This document shows, piece by piece, positions 23,350-32,468 of a stretch of DNA of 64,000 nt. Source of the DNA: Sphingomonas sediminicola (GTDB lineage: Bacteria; Pseudomonadota; Alphaproteobacteria; Sphingomonadales; Sphingomonadaceae). The DNA is taken from assembly GCF_014489515.1 (NCBI RefSeq), contig NZ_CP060782.1, positions 1,116,001 to 1,180,000 of the forward strand, read 5' to 3'. Numbering within the stretch: position 1 is the first letter of the stretch; each line of letters opens with the position of its first letter. The notes beneath the pieces are model-generated. The model searched no databases and was not told where the DNA came from. It worked only from the letters and a program-made list of their open reading frames with translations. A program made the position numbers and the translations under genes.

Positions 23350-26070
23350 GTGACTTCAGAGCGTAAGTTTATTGGCAATCGCGCAGGCGCGGTCTTCCTC
23401 GCCGGAACCATCCTGGGCGGCTGGTCGGTACCCGTATTGGCGCAGGCGCAGCAGTCGGATCCGCTCGCGGCGCAGCCCGCTCCGGCACCGGCGCAGAATC
23501 CGCCCGCGACACCGGCACCTGCACCAACTCCGGTGTCCGTTGCTCCTGCACCGGCAACGCAGGGAACGATCCGTTCCATCGCGGTTCGCGGCAACCAACG
23601 CCTGGAGCCGGAGACGATCCGCTCCTACGCAAATCTTTCGCCCGGTCAGAGCTATTCCGCCGAGACGCTCGATACGGCGCTCAAGGACCTTTACGGGACT
23701 GAGCTATTCTCCGACGTCGTCATCACCGGCGCCGAGACTGGCAACATCGTGATCACCGTCCAGGAAAACCCGGTCATCAACCGGATCGTTCTGGAGGGCA
23801 ACAAGAGGATCAAGAGCGACAAGATCCTCCCCGAAATCAAGCTGAAGGCTCGCGAGATCTTCACGCGCTCCAAGGCCCGGGCAGACGTCGAGCGCATCAT
23901 CGAGCTTTACAAGCGCCAAGGCCGCTTCGCCGCCCGCGTCGAGCCGAAGGTGGTCAATCTCGAACAGAACCGCGTCGACCTGGTGTTCGAGATCTATGAG
24001 GGCGACAAGTCCAAGGTCCGCAGCATCAACATCATCGGCAACGATGCGTTCGACGACGGGCGGCTCCGCAAGGAGATGTACACGCGCCAGGCCGGCGGCG
24101 TCCTGGGCTTCCTCAAGTCCAATGACAGCTACGATCCCGACCGTCTTGCGGCCGACCAGCAGAAGCTTCGCGCCTTCTATCTGACCGAAGGCTACGCGGA
24201 TTTCCGCGTCGTCTCGGCGCTGGCCGAGCTAACCCCGGACCGCCGCGACTTCGTCATCACCTACGTGGTCGAAGAGGGCCCGCGCTATCGTTTCGGCAAG
24301 ATCGAAGCCGAAAGCGCGCTTCGCGACCTTCAGCCCGACAAGATCGTCCAGACGGTCAACCTCAAAGAAGGCGACTGGTTCAACGCCAAGGCGGTCGAGG
24401 ATGCCGTCACCAAGCTGAATGAGGAAGCCGGCGGCCTCGGTTATGCCTTTGCCGACATCAATCCGGCCTATAATCGCGATGCCGAAAAGCACGTGATGGG
24501 TATTACTTTCCGGGTTGGCGATACGCCTCGCACTTACGTCGAGCGCATCGATATCCAGGGCAACACCTCAACGCGCGACAAGGTCATCCGCCGCGAGTTC
24601 CGCGTCAACGAGGGCGACGCCTTCAACGCCTTGAAGGTGAAGCGTTCGCAGGATCGCCTGCAGTCGCTCGGCTTCTTCCAGGAGAACCTGGAGATCAAGC
24701 AGACGGAAGGCTCCAGTCCGGACCGGGTCGTTCTCGGCCTCAACGTTGAAGAGAAGTCGACGGGCGAGCTCCAGCTATCCGCCGGCTATTCGAGCCTCGA
24801 GAGATTCATCCTGGCATTCTCGATCGCTCAGCGGAACTTCATGGGCAAAGGCCAGGAGCTCAACGCGGGCGTGAACTGGTCGCGCTATTCGAAGTCGATC
24901 CAGCTTGGCTTCGTCGAACCCTATCTGTTCGACAAGCAGATCCTGCTCGGCGGCGACATCTTTCGGCGCGACTACAACAGCTTCAATTTCGTCGGAAATC
25001 AGCGGAACACGACCTATTCGCAGACGAGCACGGGCACCGCGCTCCGCCTCGGATTCCCGATTACCGAATATATTACGTTGGGCACGCGCTACTCGCTCAT
25101 CCTCGACAATATCACCCTCGATAAGGGCACCTTCTTCACCGATCCGGACCTTGTTGCAGATCCGGATGGAAGCGGGCCTCTCACTGGAAGTAATGGCCCG
25201 CTGCCGGCGGCGTGCGACCCCAAGAAGGCGGGTCAGTATCTATGCGACGAGCTCGGGAGGCGCCTGACGTCGTCGGTCGGCTATTCGATCGTCTATAACG
25301 ATACGAACGGCATCCGCCCGACGCGCGGCCAGTCACTCGTCGTTTCACAGGACTTCGCGGGCCTCGGCGGTGACGTTCGCTACGTGCGGTCGCGCTTCAG
25401 CGGCATCAAATATTGGCAGCCGCCATTCCTTGGCAGCGGCTGGGTCTTCTCGGCTCGTGCAGAGGGCGGGTATATCCATCCGCTCGAGAAGGCGCCGGGA
25501 CCGGGCCGCGACGCGATCCGCATCACCGACCGCTTTTTCGGAACCCAGCTTCGCGGTTTCGACATCCGCGGCATCGGCCCGCGTATCCTGCGTGAGGACT
25601 ACGACGAGAACGGCGAGTTCGTATCTGCCAGCAATCGTGTTAGCGATGCGCTCGGCGGGCGAGCCTATTATATGGGCCGCGTCGAACTAGAATTCCCGAC
25701 CAGTTCCGCGTTGAAGAGCTTCGGACTCCGACCTTCCGCATTTGTCGACGTCGGCTCGGTCTGGGGACTCAAGAGTCCGGCGCTGCAGGATATTCCGGGC
25801 TTCTGCTCGCCGCCGAGCGGAACGACAGGATCGGTGGTAACGCTCGATCCGGGTCAGACGAAGGCGAATTGCGCTTCGGGCTATACGTTCACGTCGGGAT
25901 ATCGCGAACGTTTCGTCGGCAATTCGCCGAAGCCGCGCCTGGCCATAGGTGTAGGCGTCAACTGGGTTTCGCCTTTCGGGCCGCTCAGGATCGACCTCGC
26001 GAAGGCGATCCTCAAGCAGGAAGGCGACGACACAAAACTCTTCAGCTTCAACGTAGGAACACAATTCTAA
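23350..26070 (+). CDS. bamA: Outer membrane protein assembly factor BamA
   Basis: Central subunit of the machine that folds beta-barrels into the outer membrane. A signal peptide (cleavage after VPVLA) is followed by a Pro/Ala-rich linker (about 38-70). Five POTRA repeats span about 75-420, then a 16-strand barrel carrying the conserved loop-6 motif RGFDIRGIGPR. It ends in an aromatic residue (VGTQF), as barrels do. The GTG at 23350 is preferred because GGGG precedes it. The stop overlaps the skp start. Confidence 0.95.
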   Translation: MTSERKFIGNRAGAVFLAGTILGGWSVPVLAQAQQSDPLAAQPAPAPAQNPPATPAPAPTPVSVAPAPATQGTIRSIAVRGNQRLEPETIRSYANLSPGQSYSAETLDTALKDLYGTELFSDVVITGAETGNIVITVQENPVINRIVLEGNKRIKSDKILPEIKLKAREIFTRSKARADVERIIELYKRQGRFAARVEPKVVNLEQNRVDLVFEIYEGDKSKVRSINIIGNDAFDDGRLRKEMYTRQAGGVLGFLKSNDSYDPDRLAADQQKLRAFYLTEGYADFRVVSALAELTPDRRDFVITYVVEEGPRYRFGKIEAESALRDLQPDKIVQTVNLKEGDWFNAKAVEDAVTKLNEEAGGLGYAFADINPAYNRDAEKHVMGITFRVGDTPRTYVERIDIQGNTSTRDKVIRREFRVNEGDAFNALKVKRSQDRLQSLGFFQENLEIKQTEGSSPDRVVLGLNVEEKSTGELQLSAGYSSLERFILAFSIAQRNFMGKGQELNAGVNWSRYSKSIQLGFVEPYLFDKQILLGGDIFRRDYNSFNFVGNQRNTTYSQTSTGTALRLGFPITEYITLGTRYSLILDNITLDKGTFFTDPDLVADPDGSGPLTGSNGPLPAACDPKKAGQYLCDELGRRLTSSVGYSIVYNDTNGIRPTRGQSLVVSQDFAGLGGDVRYVRSRFSGIKYWQPPFLGSGWVFSARAEGGYIHPLEKAPGPGRDAIRITDRFFGTQLRGFDIRGIGPRILREDYDENGEFVSASNRVSDALGGRAYYMGRVELEFPTSSALKSFGLRPSAFVDVGSVWGLKSPALQDIPGFCSPPSGTTGSVVTLDPGQTKANCASGYTFTSGYRERFVGNSPKPRLAIGVGVNWVSPFGPLRIDLAKAILKQEGDDTKLFSFNVGTQF

Positions 26071-26657
26071 TGCGTAAGATTGCAATGACCGCTGCCTTCG
26101 CAGCGATGGTTCTCACTCCCGTGGGCGTTTCTGCCCAGGCCATTCCCGGCGCCGTGATCGCAGTTGTCGACCTCGAAAAGGTCAGCAGCGAGTGCACCGC
26201 CTGCAAGGCCGCGAAAACCGCGCTCGAAGGCCAGGTGACTGCCCTGAAGTCGCGTGAAGCCACCCTCGCAGCTCCGCTGAAGACCGAAGGCCAGTCGCTT
26301 CAGGCGGCTGTCGAGGCCCTCAAGGGCAAGGAGCCCGATGCGGCGCTGCAGGCTCGCATCAAGGCATTCCAGACCAAGCAGCAGCAGGGCGCTCAGGAGA
26401 TTGCTCGTCAGACGAACCAGATCCAGCGCAACCAGGCCTATGTTTCGCAGCAGATCAGCACGAAGCTCGGCCCGATCTATCAGCAGGTCATGCAGCGCCG
26501 CGGCGCCAACGTAATGCTCGAGGCGGGTGCAACGCTGGCCTCGGGTGCAAATCTCGATGTCACCAATGACGTCCTGGCCGCCCTGAATCAGCAGCTGCCG
26601 AGCGTTTCGACGACTGCTCCGGCCGCTCCGGCGCAGCAGCAGCCGCAGGGCCGCTAA
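26070..26657 (+). CDS. skp: Skp/OmpH-type periplasmic chaperone
   Basis: A 195-residue secreted protein. A signal peptide (cleavage after GVSAQA) and the beta-strand [14 protein letters not shown] are followed by a long coiled coil (about 45-150, rich in Gln, Lys and Ala) and a Pro/Ala/Gln-rich tail. It keeps unfolded outer-membrane proteins soluble on their way to BamA, whose gene directly precedes it with a one-base TAATG overlap. Confidence 0.92.
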   Translation: MRKIAMTAAFAAMVLTPVGVSAQAIPGAVIAVVDLEKVSSECTACKAAKTALEGQVTALKSREATLAAPLKTEGQSLQAAVEALKGKEPDAALQARIKAFQTKQQQGAQEIARQTNQIQRNQAYVSQQISTKLGPIYQQVMQRRGANVMLEAGATLASGANLDVTNDVLAALNQQLPSVSTTAPAAPAQQQPQGR

Positions 26658-26661
26658 GCGA

Positions 26662-27129
26662 ATGACGGAAGGCGCCGCTATCGGACCGCTTGATGTGAAG
26701 CGGGTGATGGCGGCGCTTCCGCACCGTTACCCAATGCTGCTCGTGGACCGGGTCGAGAGCATCGAGCCGGACCATAAGATCGTCGCGATCAAAGCCGTGA
26801 CCATCAATGAAGGCTTCTTCCAGGGGCATTTTCCCGGGCGGCCGATCATGCCGGGCGTGCTGATCGTGGAGGCGCTAGCCCAGGCGGCGGGCGTACTCGC
26901 GGTCGAATCCCTCGGCCTCGCGAACAGCGGCAAGCTCGTCTATTTCATGGCTATCGACGGCGCGAAGTTCCGCCAGCCTGTCGAGCCAGGCGTCATTCTC
27001 AAGCTTGAGGTTGAATTCGTCCAGAAACGCTCCACGGTCTGTAAATTCGCCGGACGTGCAACCATCGAAGGCAAGCTGGCTGCGGAAGCAAATTTTACGG
27101 CGATGATCGCCGACCCGCCGTCGGCCTAA
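26662..27129 (+). CDS. fabZ: 3-hydroxyacyl-ACP dehydratase
   Basis: Hot-dog fold enzyme of fatty-acid synthesis. 155 residues. The catalytic His sits in [16 protein letters not shown], and the Glu in the following [11 protein letters not shown] helix. The opening [14 protein letters not shown] is typical. It closes the rightward rpsB-to-fabZ cluster. lpxA and lpxB, often next in other Proteobacteria, are absent here; the convergent btuD gene follows, overlapping by 4 bases. Confidence 0.96.
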   Translation: MTEGAAIGPLDVKRVMAALPHRYPMLLVDRVESIEPDHKIVAIKAVTINEGFFQGHFPGRPIMPGVLIVEALAQAAGVLAVESLGLANSGKLVYFMAIDGAKFRQPVEPGVILKLEVEFVQKRSTVCKFAGRATIEGKLAAEANFTAMIADPPSA

Positions 27130-27838
27130 AACTTATCGCTAATTCGCCAGGCCGAGCCCGCCTTCTCGACACGAAAGGCGGTGGAAAACTCGGGTGATTC
27201 CAGGGCCACTGCCGGTGATCCATCCATGACTATTCCGCCACGATCGACTAGCAATGCTCGATCGAAGGCCATGATCTGGCTCAGGTCGTGGACGGAGGCC
27301 AGCACGGTGCACCCGCTGGTGTCGGCTTCGCCGCGCAGGATCTGCAGCGTTCGAAGGACCCAATAAGGGTCGAGGTTCGACAAGGGTTCGTCGAGCAGCA
27401 TCAGCCGGGGCCTGGCCGCAAGAGCCCGGGCCAGCAGGACCCGCGACCGCTCGCCAGTCGACAATTGATTGACAGGGCGAGCTGCCAAATTGCCAAGCTC
27501 GAGGAGTTCGACGAGCTCTACAATCCTCGCTGGATCCGGTGAGGGCAGACCGAGCGCGATCACATCCTGCGCTGCGATCGGCCAGACCAGGCTTCGAGTA
27601 GCGGGAAGAAATGACAGCAGACGCATCCGACGCGCTGGAGGCGCTTCGTTGATCGGCTCGCCGTCGACCAGGATCTGGCCCATCTCGCGTTCAATGCCTG
27701 CGAGCGTGCGCAGCAAACTCGTCTTCCCCGCACCATTGGGCCAATCAGGGCGATCAGGCTACCCGGCCCGGCATCGACGCTCGTCGGATTGAGCCGACCG
27801 GCAATCGCAATGTCTCGCGCTTCCAGGAGCGACGTCAT
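27126..27838 (-). CDS. btuD: Cobalamin ABC transporter ATPase (one frameshift)
   Basis: Cytoplasmic ATPase of a BtuCD-type importer, about 237 residues after repair. Walker A is restored to [14 protein letters not shown] by adding one A in the run read as TT at 27735-27736 on the plus strand. The ABC signature is [16 protein letters not shown], Walker [13 protein letters not shown], and the switch His lies in ASVHDLSQ. The start overlaps the end of btuC by 4 bases (ATGA). It is the last gene of the riboswitch-controlled operon. The family also carries iron siderophores; B12 is inferred from the riboswitch. Confidence 0.88.
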
Positions 27839-28802
27839 GACGCCACCGTCCGGCGCATCCGAACGACGATCCAGATGAACAGTGGCGTGCCGATTGCTGT
27901 CGTGATGACCCCGACCGGAATCGATCGGCCCGCTGGAGCCACGCGAACGATCAGATCCGCGAGAAGAAGGAGGATTGCACCAATCGCCGCGGCTGGCAGC
28001 AACGCCTGACCCGGATGTCCCCGCGTGATCGTGCGTGCCGCATAAGGAGCGATAAGGCCGACGAAGGCGATTGCCCGCAGACCGACACGCACGCGCCTAC
28101 GGCAATCGCGCTGAGGGCCACGACGTCGACGGCGAGGCGGCGTGGTCGATAACCGACCGAGCCGGCGACGTCATCGCCAAGCGCCATCATGTCGAGCGCT
28201 TTGCCGTGACTTGCGAGCAGACCGCATGCGATCGCCGCTGGGATCAGAGCCGCCGCTGCCTGCGGAAGGCTCCGATCGACAAAGCTCCCCATCAGCCATT
28301 CGAAGCTGTCGTAAAATGCGAAAGGCGAAGGAGCGAGGGCGAGAAGAAGGCTAGTGCCCGCTCCGGCGGCGAGCGCGATGGCAATGCCGGCAAGAAGCAA
28401 GGTCGCGGTTTCGCTCCGACGCCCTGCAATCGCGAACAGTGCAGCCAGCGCCAGCGCGGCGCCCGCAGCGCCGCATGCGGCGAGGGCCAATGGGCCGGTA
28501 ATTCCCAACCAATAGGATCCAGCCACGGCGCCAAGCGCGGCTCCACTACTGCTACCCGTGATGTCGGGCGAAGCGAGGGGGTTGGCGAAGGTTGCCTGAA
28601 GCGCTGCGCCGGTCATCCCCAGTACCGCACCGTAACCAAGAGCCAGCAGGGTCCGAGGAAGCCGGAGTTCTTCGATTAACGCCAACGCCAGATCTGGATC
28701 AGTCCTTCGCAGCTCCAGCAGGCTGCTGAGCGGCGTCAGCAGGCTAAGTGCCGCGATAAGGGCGACGATGACGATCAATGATGCGGACCAGCTGCGGCTC
28801 AT
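27835..28802 (-). CDS. btuC: Cobalamin ABC transporter permease (one frameshift)
   Basis: FecCD/BtuC-family permease with about ten hydrophobic helices, about 322 residues. Family marks are LRLPRTLLALGYGAVLGMTGAALQ, NPLASPDITGSSSGAALGA and, after repair, GAIAFVGLIAPYAARTI. One G is missing in the run read as CCC at 28074-28076 on the plus strand. It overlaps btuF and btuD by 4 bases on either side, so the three are coupled. Confidence 0.9.
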
Positions 28803-29541
28803 CGAAGCTCCGATCGAAAGCGTTCGATCTCACCGATGACCAGCGGCCCCATGCAGGTCCAAGAGCGCCCGTCGGCGCGCAGCCACTTGGCTCTCGCATT
28901 CTGGACGATCGGATGATCAAGCCACTGTGCGCCGCGAGAGAATTCGCCATGCCGATAGGTGCTCTGAACGAGCACGGAAGGAGGACGGACGAGTAGCGTT
29001 TCCAGCGATATGCGATCGCCCTTCAGCGGTCTCTGTGCGAGCCCGGCAAGACGCATCCAGTCGGCGCCAACCGATGGAACGCCGATCGTCTGGCCGGCGC
29101 CACCAAGCCAGATTGCATCTCGGGCCTTGATTGGTGCAGTGGCGCGAAGCCTGGCCAGGCGCTTCAGCCACAGCGTTGCTCTCTTAGGGTCTCCCAGCGC
29201 ACTTGCGACTGCCTTAAAGTTCGAAGCGACGTCTTCGATCGCGCTCGCGGGGCGAAGGTCAATCGCGCGAATGCCCATTCGGTTAGCGATGAGCGAGGTC
29301 GCTCGTCCTCCGCCACCCATTGTCAGGACGATTCTGGGCTTTTGCGCGAGGATGTCTTCAAGCGAGCCTCGGTTCGAAGGATGCCTGCGCGCCAGCTTCC
29401 AGAGCGGGATTCCTGCGGGTCCTGCGAGAGGAAGCTGACGCTCGCGATCTCCTGCGGCCTGGCTAGCAGCAGCAGATACTCATCGGTGCATAGATTGAGG
29501 GATGCGACGCTAGCGGCCGCGAGCAAGGCGGATGCCGCCAT
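28799..29541 (-). CDS. btuF: Cobalamin-binding periplasmic protein (one frameshift)
   Basis: About 247 residues of the BtuF/FepB fold. The N-terminus is a short Ala-rich signal followed by SLNLCTDEYLLLLA, the opening strand of this family, and ASVSFLSQDP. Adding one base at 29405-29407 (GGG on the plus strand) joins this to LEDILAQKPRIVLTMGGGG and the second lobe. GGAGG precedes the ATG at 29541. The start lies 32 bases inside the end of btuB. It delivers the ligand to BtuCD. Confidence 0.85.
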
Positions 29542-31351
29542 AAATGCTCCTCCCTTCGGTCCGATAACCGAGCGCGTCCTGATAGCGCTCATCGAAGGCA
29601 TTTGCGGCACGAGCGAAGATCTGCACGCCTTCTGCAACCTCGTAAGACACGCGGGCGCCGGCGAGCCAGTAGGCGCCGAGTTTCACACGCTGGAACGGAA
29701 ACGTCTCGAAGTCCGTGTCGAGGCGCGAACCTGTGTAGGCAATAGAGAGCCCGTAGGAGATGCGGCCCAGCTGTCCATCGGCGGCGACGGAGCCGATATG
29801 CTTCGGGCGCCGCGCTTCGCGAACGTGAGATCCGAGGTCGTCGGGCTCGCTCGCCTTGATATAGGCGTAGTTCGCCGAGAGCCTAAGTCCCTCATGTAGA
29901 GACCAATTGGCTTGAGCCTCGACACCCGACCGCCTGCTAGTCTCGGATCGATTGGCAGTGCTCGACAGGAAGGTGTCGGGATCGAAAGTATCGACGATCT
30001 CATCGCGAAGACGTTGCTGGTATGCCGTGAGGGATGCCGCAAACGTCCGATTTGCATACCTAAGCGATGCCTCGAATCCGCGTGAACGTTCCGGCTTAAG
30101 CGACGGGTTTCCAACGAAACTGCCGGGAAAAAAGCCATAGAGATCGAAAAAGGTCGGCTGGGCGATGCCTTCGCCATAGGAACCGGCAATTGAGAAGCCC
30201 TTCCCGACCTTCGCAAGCAACGAGGCCCGAAGCGTCGTCGCATCCTTGAATCGGTTGAAGGCGTCGCGCCGGACTGCGAGGTCCAAAGTTGCTGGTCCGG
30301 CGTCCGCCCGCCATTCTGCGGTGACGGCGTTATGCTTGCGATCGCGGTCCTGATCGGTGAATCCGCCGAAATTGACGTCGCGCGCCTTGAACTCCTCACT
30401 TTCGTGATCGAGCGCCAGGATCAGACGATGTTCGACCGAGGACGTCTTAAAACGGTGTTGGACCTGGGCGTCGAGCGTCTGTCTGCGCCCTGACGTTCGG
30501 TTTATCTCGTCACTGGCGAGGAAATTCCGGTTGCGAGAGGAGAGGGTGGCGCCGCCGAGACTGCCGCTCCAGGCCGACTTGGGATCTCCGAAATCACCCC
30601 ACAACCTTACGGCACTGAGTCGATTGCGACTGCTGTCGAGCGTGTTGGCATGGAGAAACGTAATCGGGTCGTACCCGTCGAAATCGCTCCGTCCGGACAT
30701 TGCAAACGCCGCTACGCCAAGTCGAATGGCCGGAGTGACTTCCAAGGTTCCGCGAACCCGTCCAGAGAGATTGTGGTAGCCATCCTTGTCGCCGTTTCCG
30801 TCAAAGGCGTCGATGCCAGTGGCTCGCTGCCACCCGAGTCCGCCCGCCAGGCTCGACTTGCCGCTCGTGAACGATCCGGATGCTGACCCCCTGCGAAATC
30901 CGAACGAGCCAATCTCACTGCCCAGCGAGAACGAACTTCGCTCGCTCGCAACGCTGTCTACCGCGACGACGCCACCGACGGCTTCCGATCCCCAGAGCGC
31001 CGATTGCGGTCCGCGGACGATTTCAATTCGCGAAGTAACGTCGGCGTTGAGCAGTTCGAAGCGCGGCTGGTTGCCGGTCGCGGGGTCGTTCGCCCGGATT
31101 CCGTCTACGAACAGCAATGTGTGGTTGTTCTCGGTCCCGCGGATGCGGACCTCCGTCAACGATCCCGCTGGACCCGACGTGGCGACCGATACCGACGGCG
31201 TAAGGCGCAGCAGGGCAGGGACCAGCGGCTCGCCCAGCCGCTCGATACTTTCACTGTCGATGACGGCCGCGCTCGCGGGCGTATCTTCGGCCTTCTCGGG
31301 CGCGCGCTCCGCGGTGACGATGATTTCGGTGGTTGGAAGTGCGTCGATCAA
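29510..31351 (-). CDS. btuB: TonB-dependent vitamin B12 receptor, no signal peptide seen
   Basis: Outer-membrane receptor of about 613 residues from TTG 31351. A TonB box-like segment (TEIIVTAERAP) is followed by the plug (about 25-130, VRIRGTENNHTLLFVDGIRAND, IEIVRGPQSALWGSEAVGG) and a 22-strand type barrel ending in an Arg-rich tail. AAAGGAGG lies five bases before the TTG, so this start is well supported, yet it begins at what would be the mature protein. No signal sequence is visible in any frame between it and the riboswitch. Either a stretch is lost or the start is misread. Control is by the upstream riboswitch. Confidence 0.87.
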   Translation of the reverse strand: MIDALPTTEIIVTAERAPEKAEDTPASAAVIDSESIERLGEPLVPALLRLTPSVSVATSGPAGSLTEVRIRGTENNHTLLFVDGIRANDPATGNQPRFELLNADVTSRIEIVRGPQSALWGSEAVGGVVAVDSVASERSSFSLGSEIGSFGFRRGSASGSFTSGKSSLAGGLGWQRATGIDAFDGNGDKDGYHNLSGRVRGTLEVTPAIRLGVAAFAMSGRSDFDGYDPITFLHANTLDSSRNRLSAVRLWGDFGDPKSAWSGSLGGATLSSRNRNFLASDEINRTSGRRQTLDAQVQHRFKTSSVEHRLILALDHESEEFKARDVNFGGFTDQDRDRKHNAVTAEWRADAGPATLDLAVRRDAFNRFKDATTLRASLLAKVGKGFSIAGSYGEGIAQPTFFDLYGFFPGSFVGNPSLKPERSRGFEASLRYANRTFAASLTAYQQRLRDEIVDTFDPDTFLSSTANRSETSRRSGVEAQANWSLHEGLRLSANYAYIKASEPDDLGSHVREARRPKHIGSVAADGQLGRISYGLSIAYTGSRLDTDFETFPFQRVKLGAYWLAGARVSYEVAEGVQIFARAANAFDERYQDALGYRTEGRSIYGGIRLARGR

Positions 31352-31442
31352 TTCATCCTCCTTTGACGAACATGTCGTCGCAGAGGATGCGGAGCACCCA
31401 CGCACTACGGCTGGTCCCGGCCGGAGAAACGGACGACGGACC

Positions 31443-31556
31443 AAGGCAAGTGTCTGACTCCCACCCAGGCGGGCAGATACAGTTGCGGGCACAGCGCCGG
31501 TTTTGCACCGGCTTCCTTCTTGGCCGGCAGCCGTAACCGCCGGACCTCGGTCCGGG
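31443..31556 (-). promoter_or_regulatory. Cobalamin riboswitch
   Basis: On the minus strand the core reads GCCGGTGCAAAACCGGC (31496-31512), then the invariant GCCCGCAACTGT (31479-31490) and a B12-box version AGTCAGACACTTGCC (31445-31459). The order and spacing match the AdoCbl riboswitch class. It lies about 90 bases before btuB; when B12 is bound it should block translation or transcription of the btuB-F-C-D operon. Outer ends are approximate. Confidence 0.9.
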
Positions 31557-31561
31557 GGTGG

Positions 31562-31612
31562 GACTAGGAGCCAGCCGCGAGCCTTGTCAATCGGGGCTCT
31601 CTCGCTTAAGTG
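31562..31612. promoter_or_regulatory. Overlapping divergent promoters for rpmE and the btu operon
   Basis: The 7 bases TTGTCAA at 31584-31590 can serve as a -35 on both strands. Rightward: TTGTCA, 17 bases, TAAGTG (31607-31612), ahead of rpmE. Leftward: perfect TTGACA, 17 bases, a weak CTAGTC (31567-31562), placing the transcript start just before the riboswitch. The stretch 31352-31667 holds no gene, only the leader, the riboswitch and these sites. Confidence 0.45.
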
Positions 31613-31667
31613 CGCCCGGCATTCCCGGCTGCTGGTCGGAAACCAGCGCCATTTCAAGGAACTGAAG

Positions 31668-31898
31668 ATGAAATCCGGTACCCATCCCGACTACCACACC
31701 ATTACCGTCCAGATGACAGATGGCACGACCTTCCAGACCCGCTCGACCTGGGGCAAGGAAGGCGACACGCTGCACCTCGAGATTGACCCGACGTCACACC
31801 CTGCATGGACCGGCGGACGTGGCCAGATGCTCGACACGGGCGGACAGGTGGCGCGCTTCAACAAGCGTTTCGGCGGACTCTCGCTTGGCAAGAAGTAA
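31668..31898 (+). CDS. rpmE: 50S ribosomal protein L31
   Basis: 76 residues of the large subunit. It opens [18 protein letters not shown] and closes [17 protein letters not shown], the conserved L31 end. There is no cysteine, so this is the zinc-free form. AAGGA precedes the ATG. It is divergent from the btu operon and followed by a GNAT gene. Confidence 0.93.
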   Translation: MKSGTHPDYHTITVQMTDGTTFQTRSTWGKEGDTLHLEIDPTSHPAWTGGRGQMLDTGGQVARFNKRFGGLSLGKK

Positions 31899-31976
31899 GC
31901 AGGCTCGCTGAAGCTGCTTCCGTTTCACGACCAGGCCCACCGATTTCCGTCCGCTCCTCGGATCGAGACGGAGCGA

Positions 31977-32465
31977 TTGGTGCTGCGCGACTTCGAGCTG
32001 CGCGACCTCGAATATTTCCTGAGTTTCTTCGCGGACGCCGAAGCCAGCCAGCATGTTGGAGGGCCTAGCGGCCGCGAAGATACGTGGCGCCGAATGCTTG
32101 CCGGCGCAGGACTGTGGCACCTCACCGGCGTTGGCATGTGGGCCGTTGCCGAGCGGGGCGGTGGTTCTGCGATCGGCCACGTCGGGTTCTTCGACTTCCT
32201 CCGCGGATGCGAGCCTTCGATCGAGGGGCAGGCCGAGATGGGCTGGATCCTCGCTCCCGTCGCACACGGCAAAGGGTACGCCAGCGAAGCTTGCGAGGCC
32301 GCTCTAGGCTGGTTCGAAGAGCATTTTGGCAGACAGCCAATCTGGGCGCTCATTTCGCCCGGGAACGACCCTTCAATGAAGCTCGCATCGAAGCTGGGCT
32401 TTCAGCGTCAGGCCGACGGGACGTATCGCGAGAAGCCACAAACCATTTGGTTGCGTCCGGCCTGA
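31977..32465 (+). CDS. GNAT family N-acetyltransferase, N-terminus unclear
   Basis: Acetyl-CoA dependent transferase resembling the RimJ/RimL group. The core shows GHVGFFDFLRG, the acetyl-CoA loop ILAPVAHGKGYASEACEAAL and ISPGNDPSMKLASKLGF. The TTG at 31977 cuts through the usual first strand: the frame upstream encodes APRIETERLVLRDF, clearly part of the family, and stays open back to the rpmE stop with no ATG or GTG. A lost base in that gap is the likely cause. Substrate unknown. Confidence 0.75.
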   Translation: MVLRDFELRDLEYFLSFFADAEASQHVGGPSGREDTWRRMLAGAGLWHLTGVGMWAVAERGGGSAIGHVGFFDFLRGCEPSIEGQAEMGWILAPVAHGKGYASEACEAALGWFEEHFGRQPIWALISPGNDPSMKLASKLGFQRQADGTYREKPQTIWLRPA

Positions 32466-32468
32466 GCG

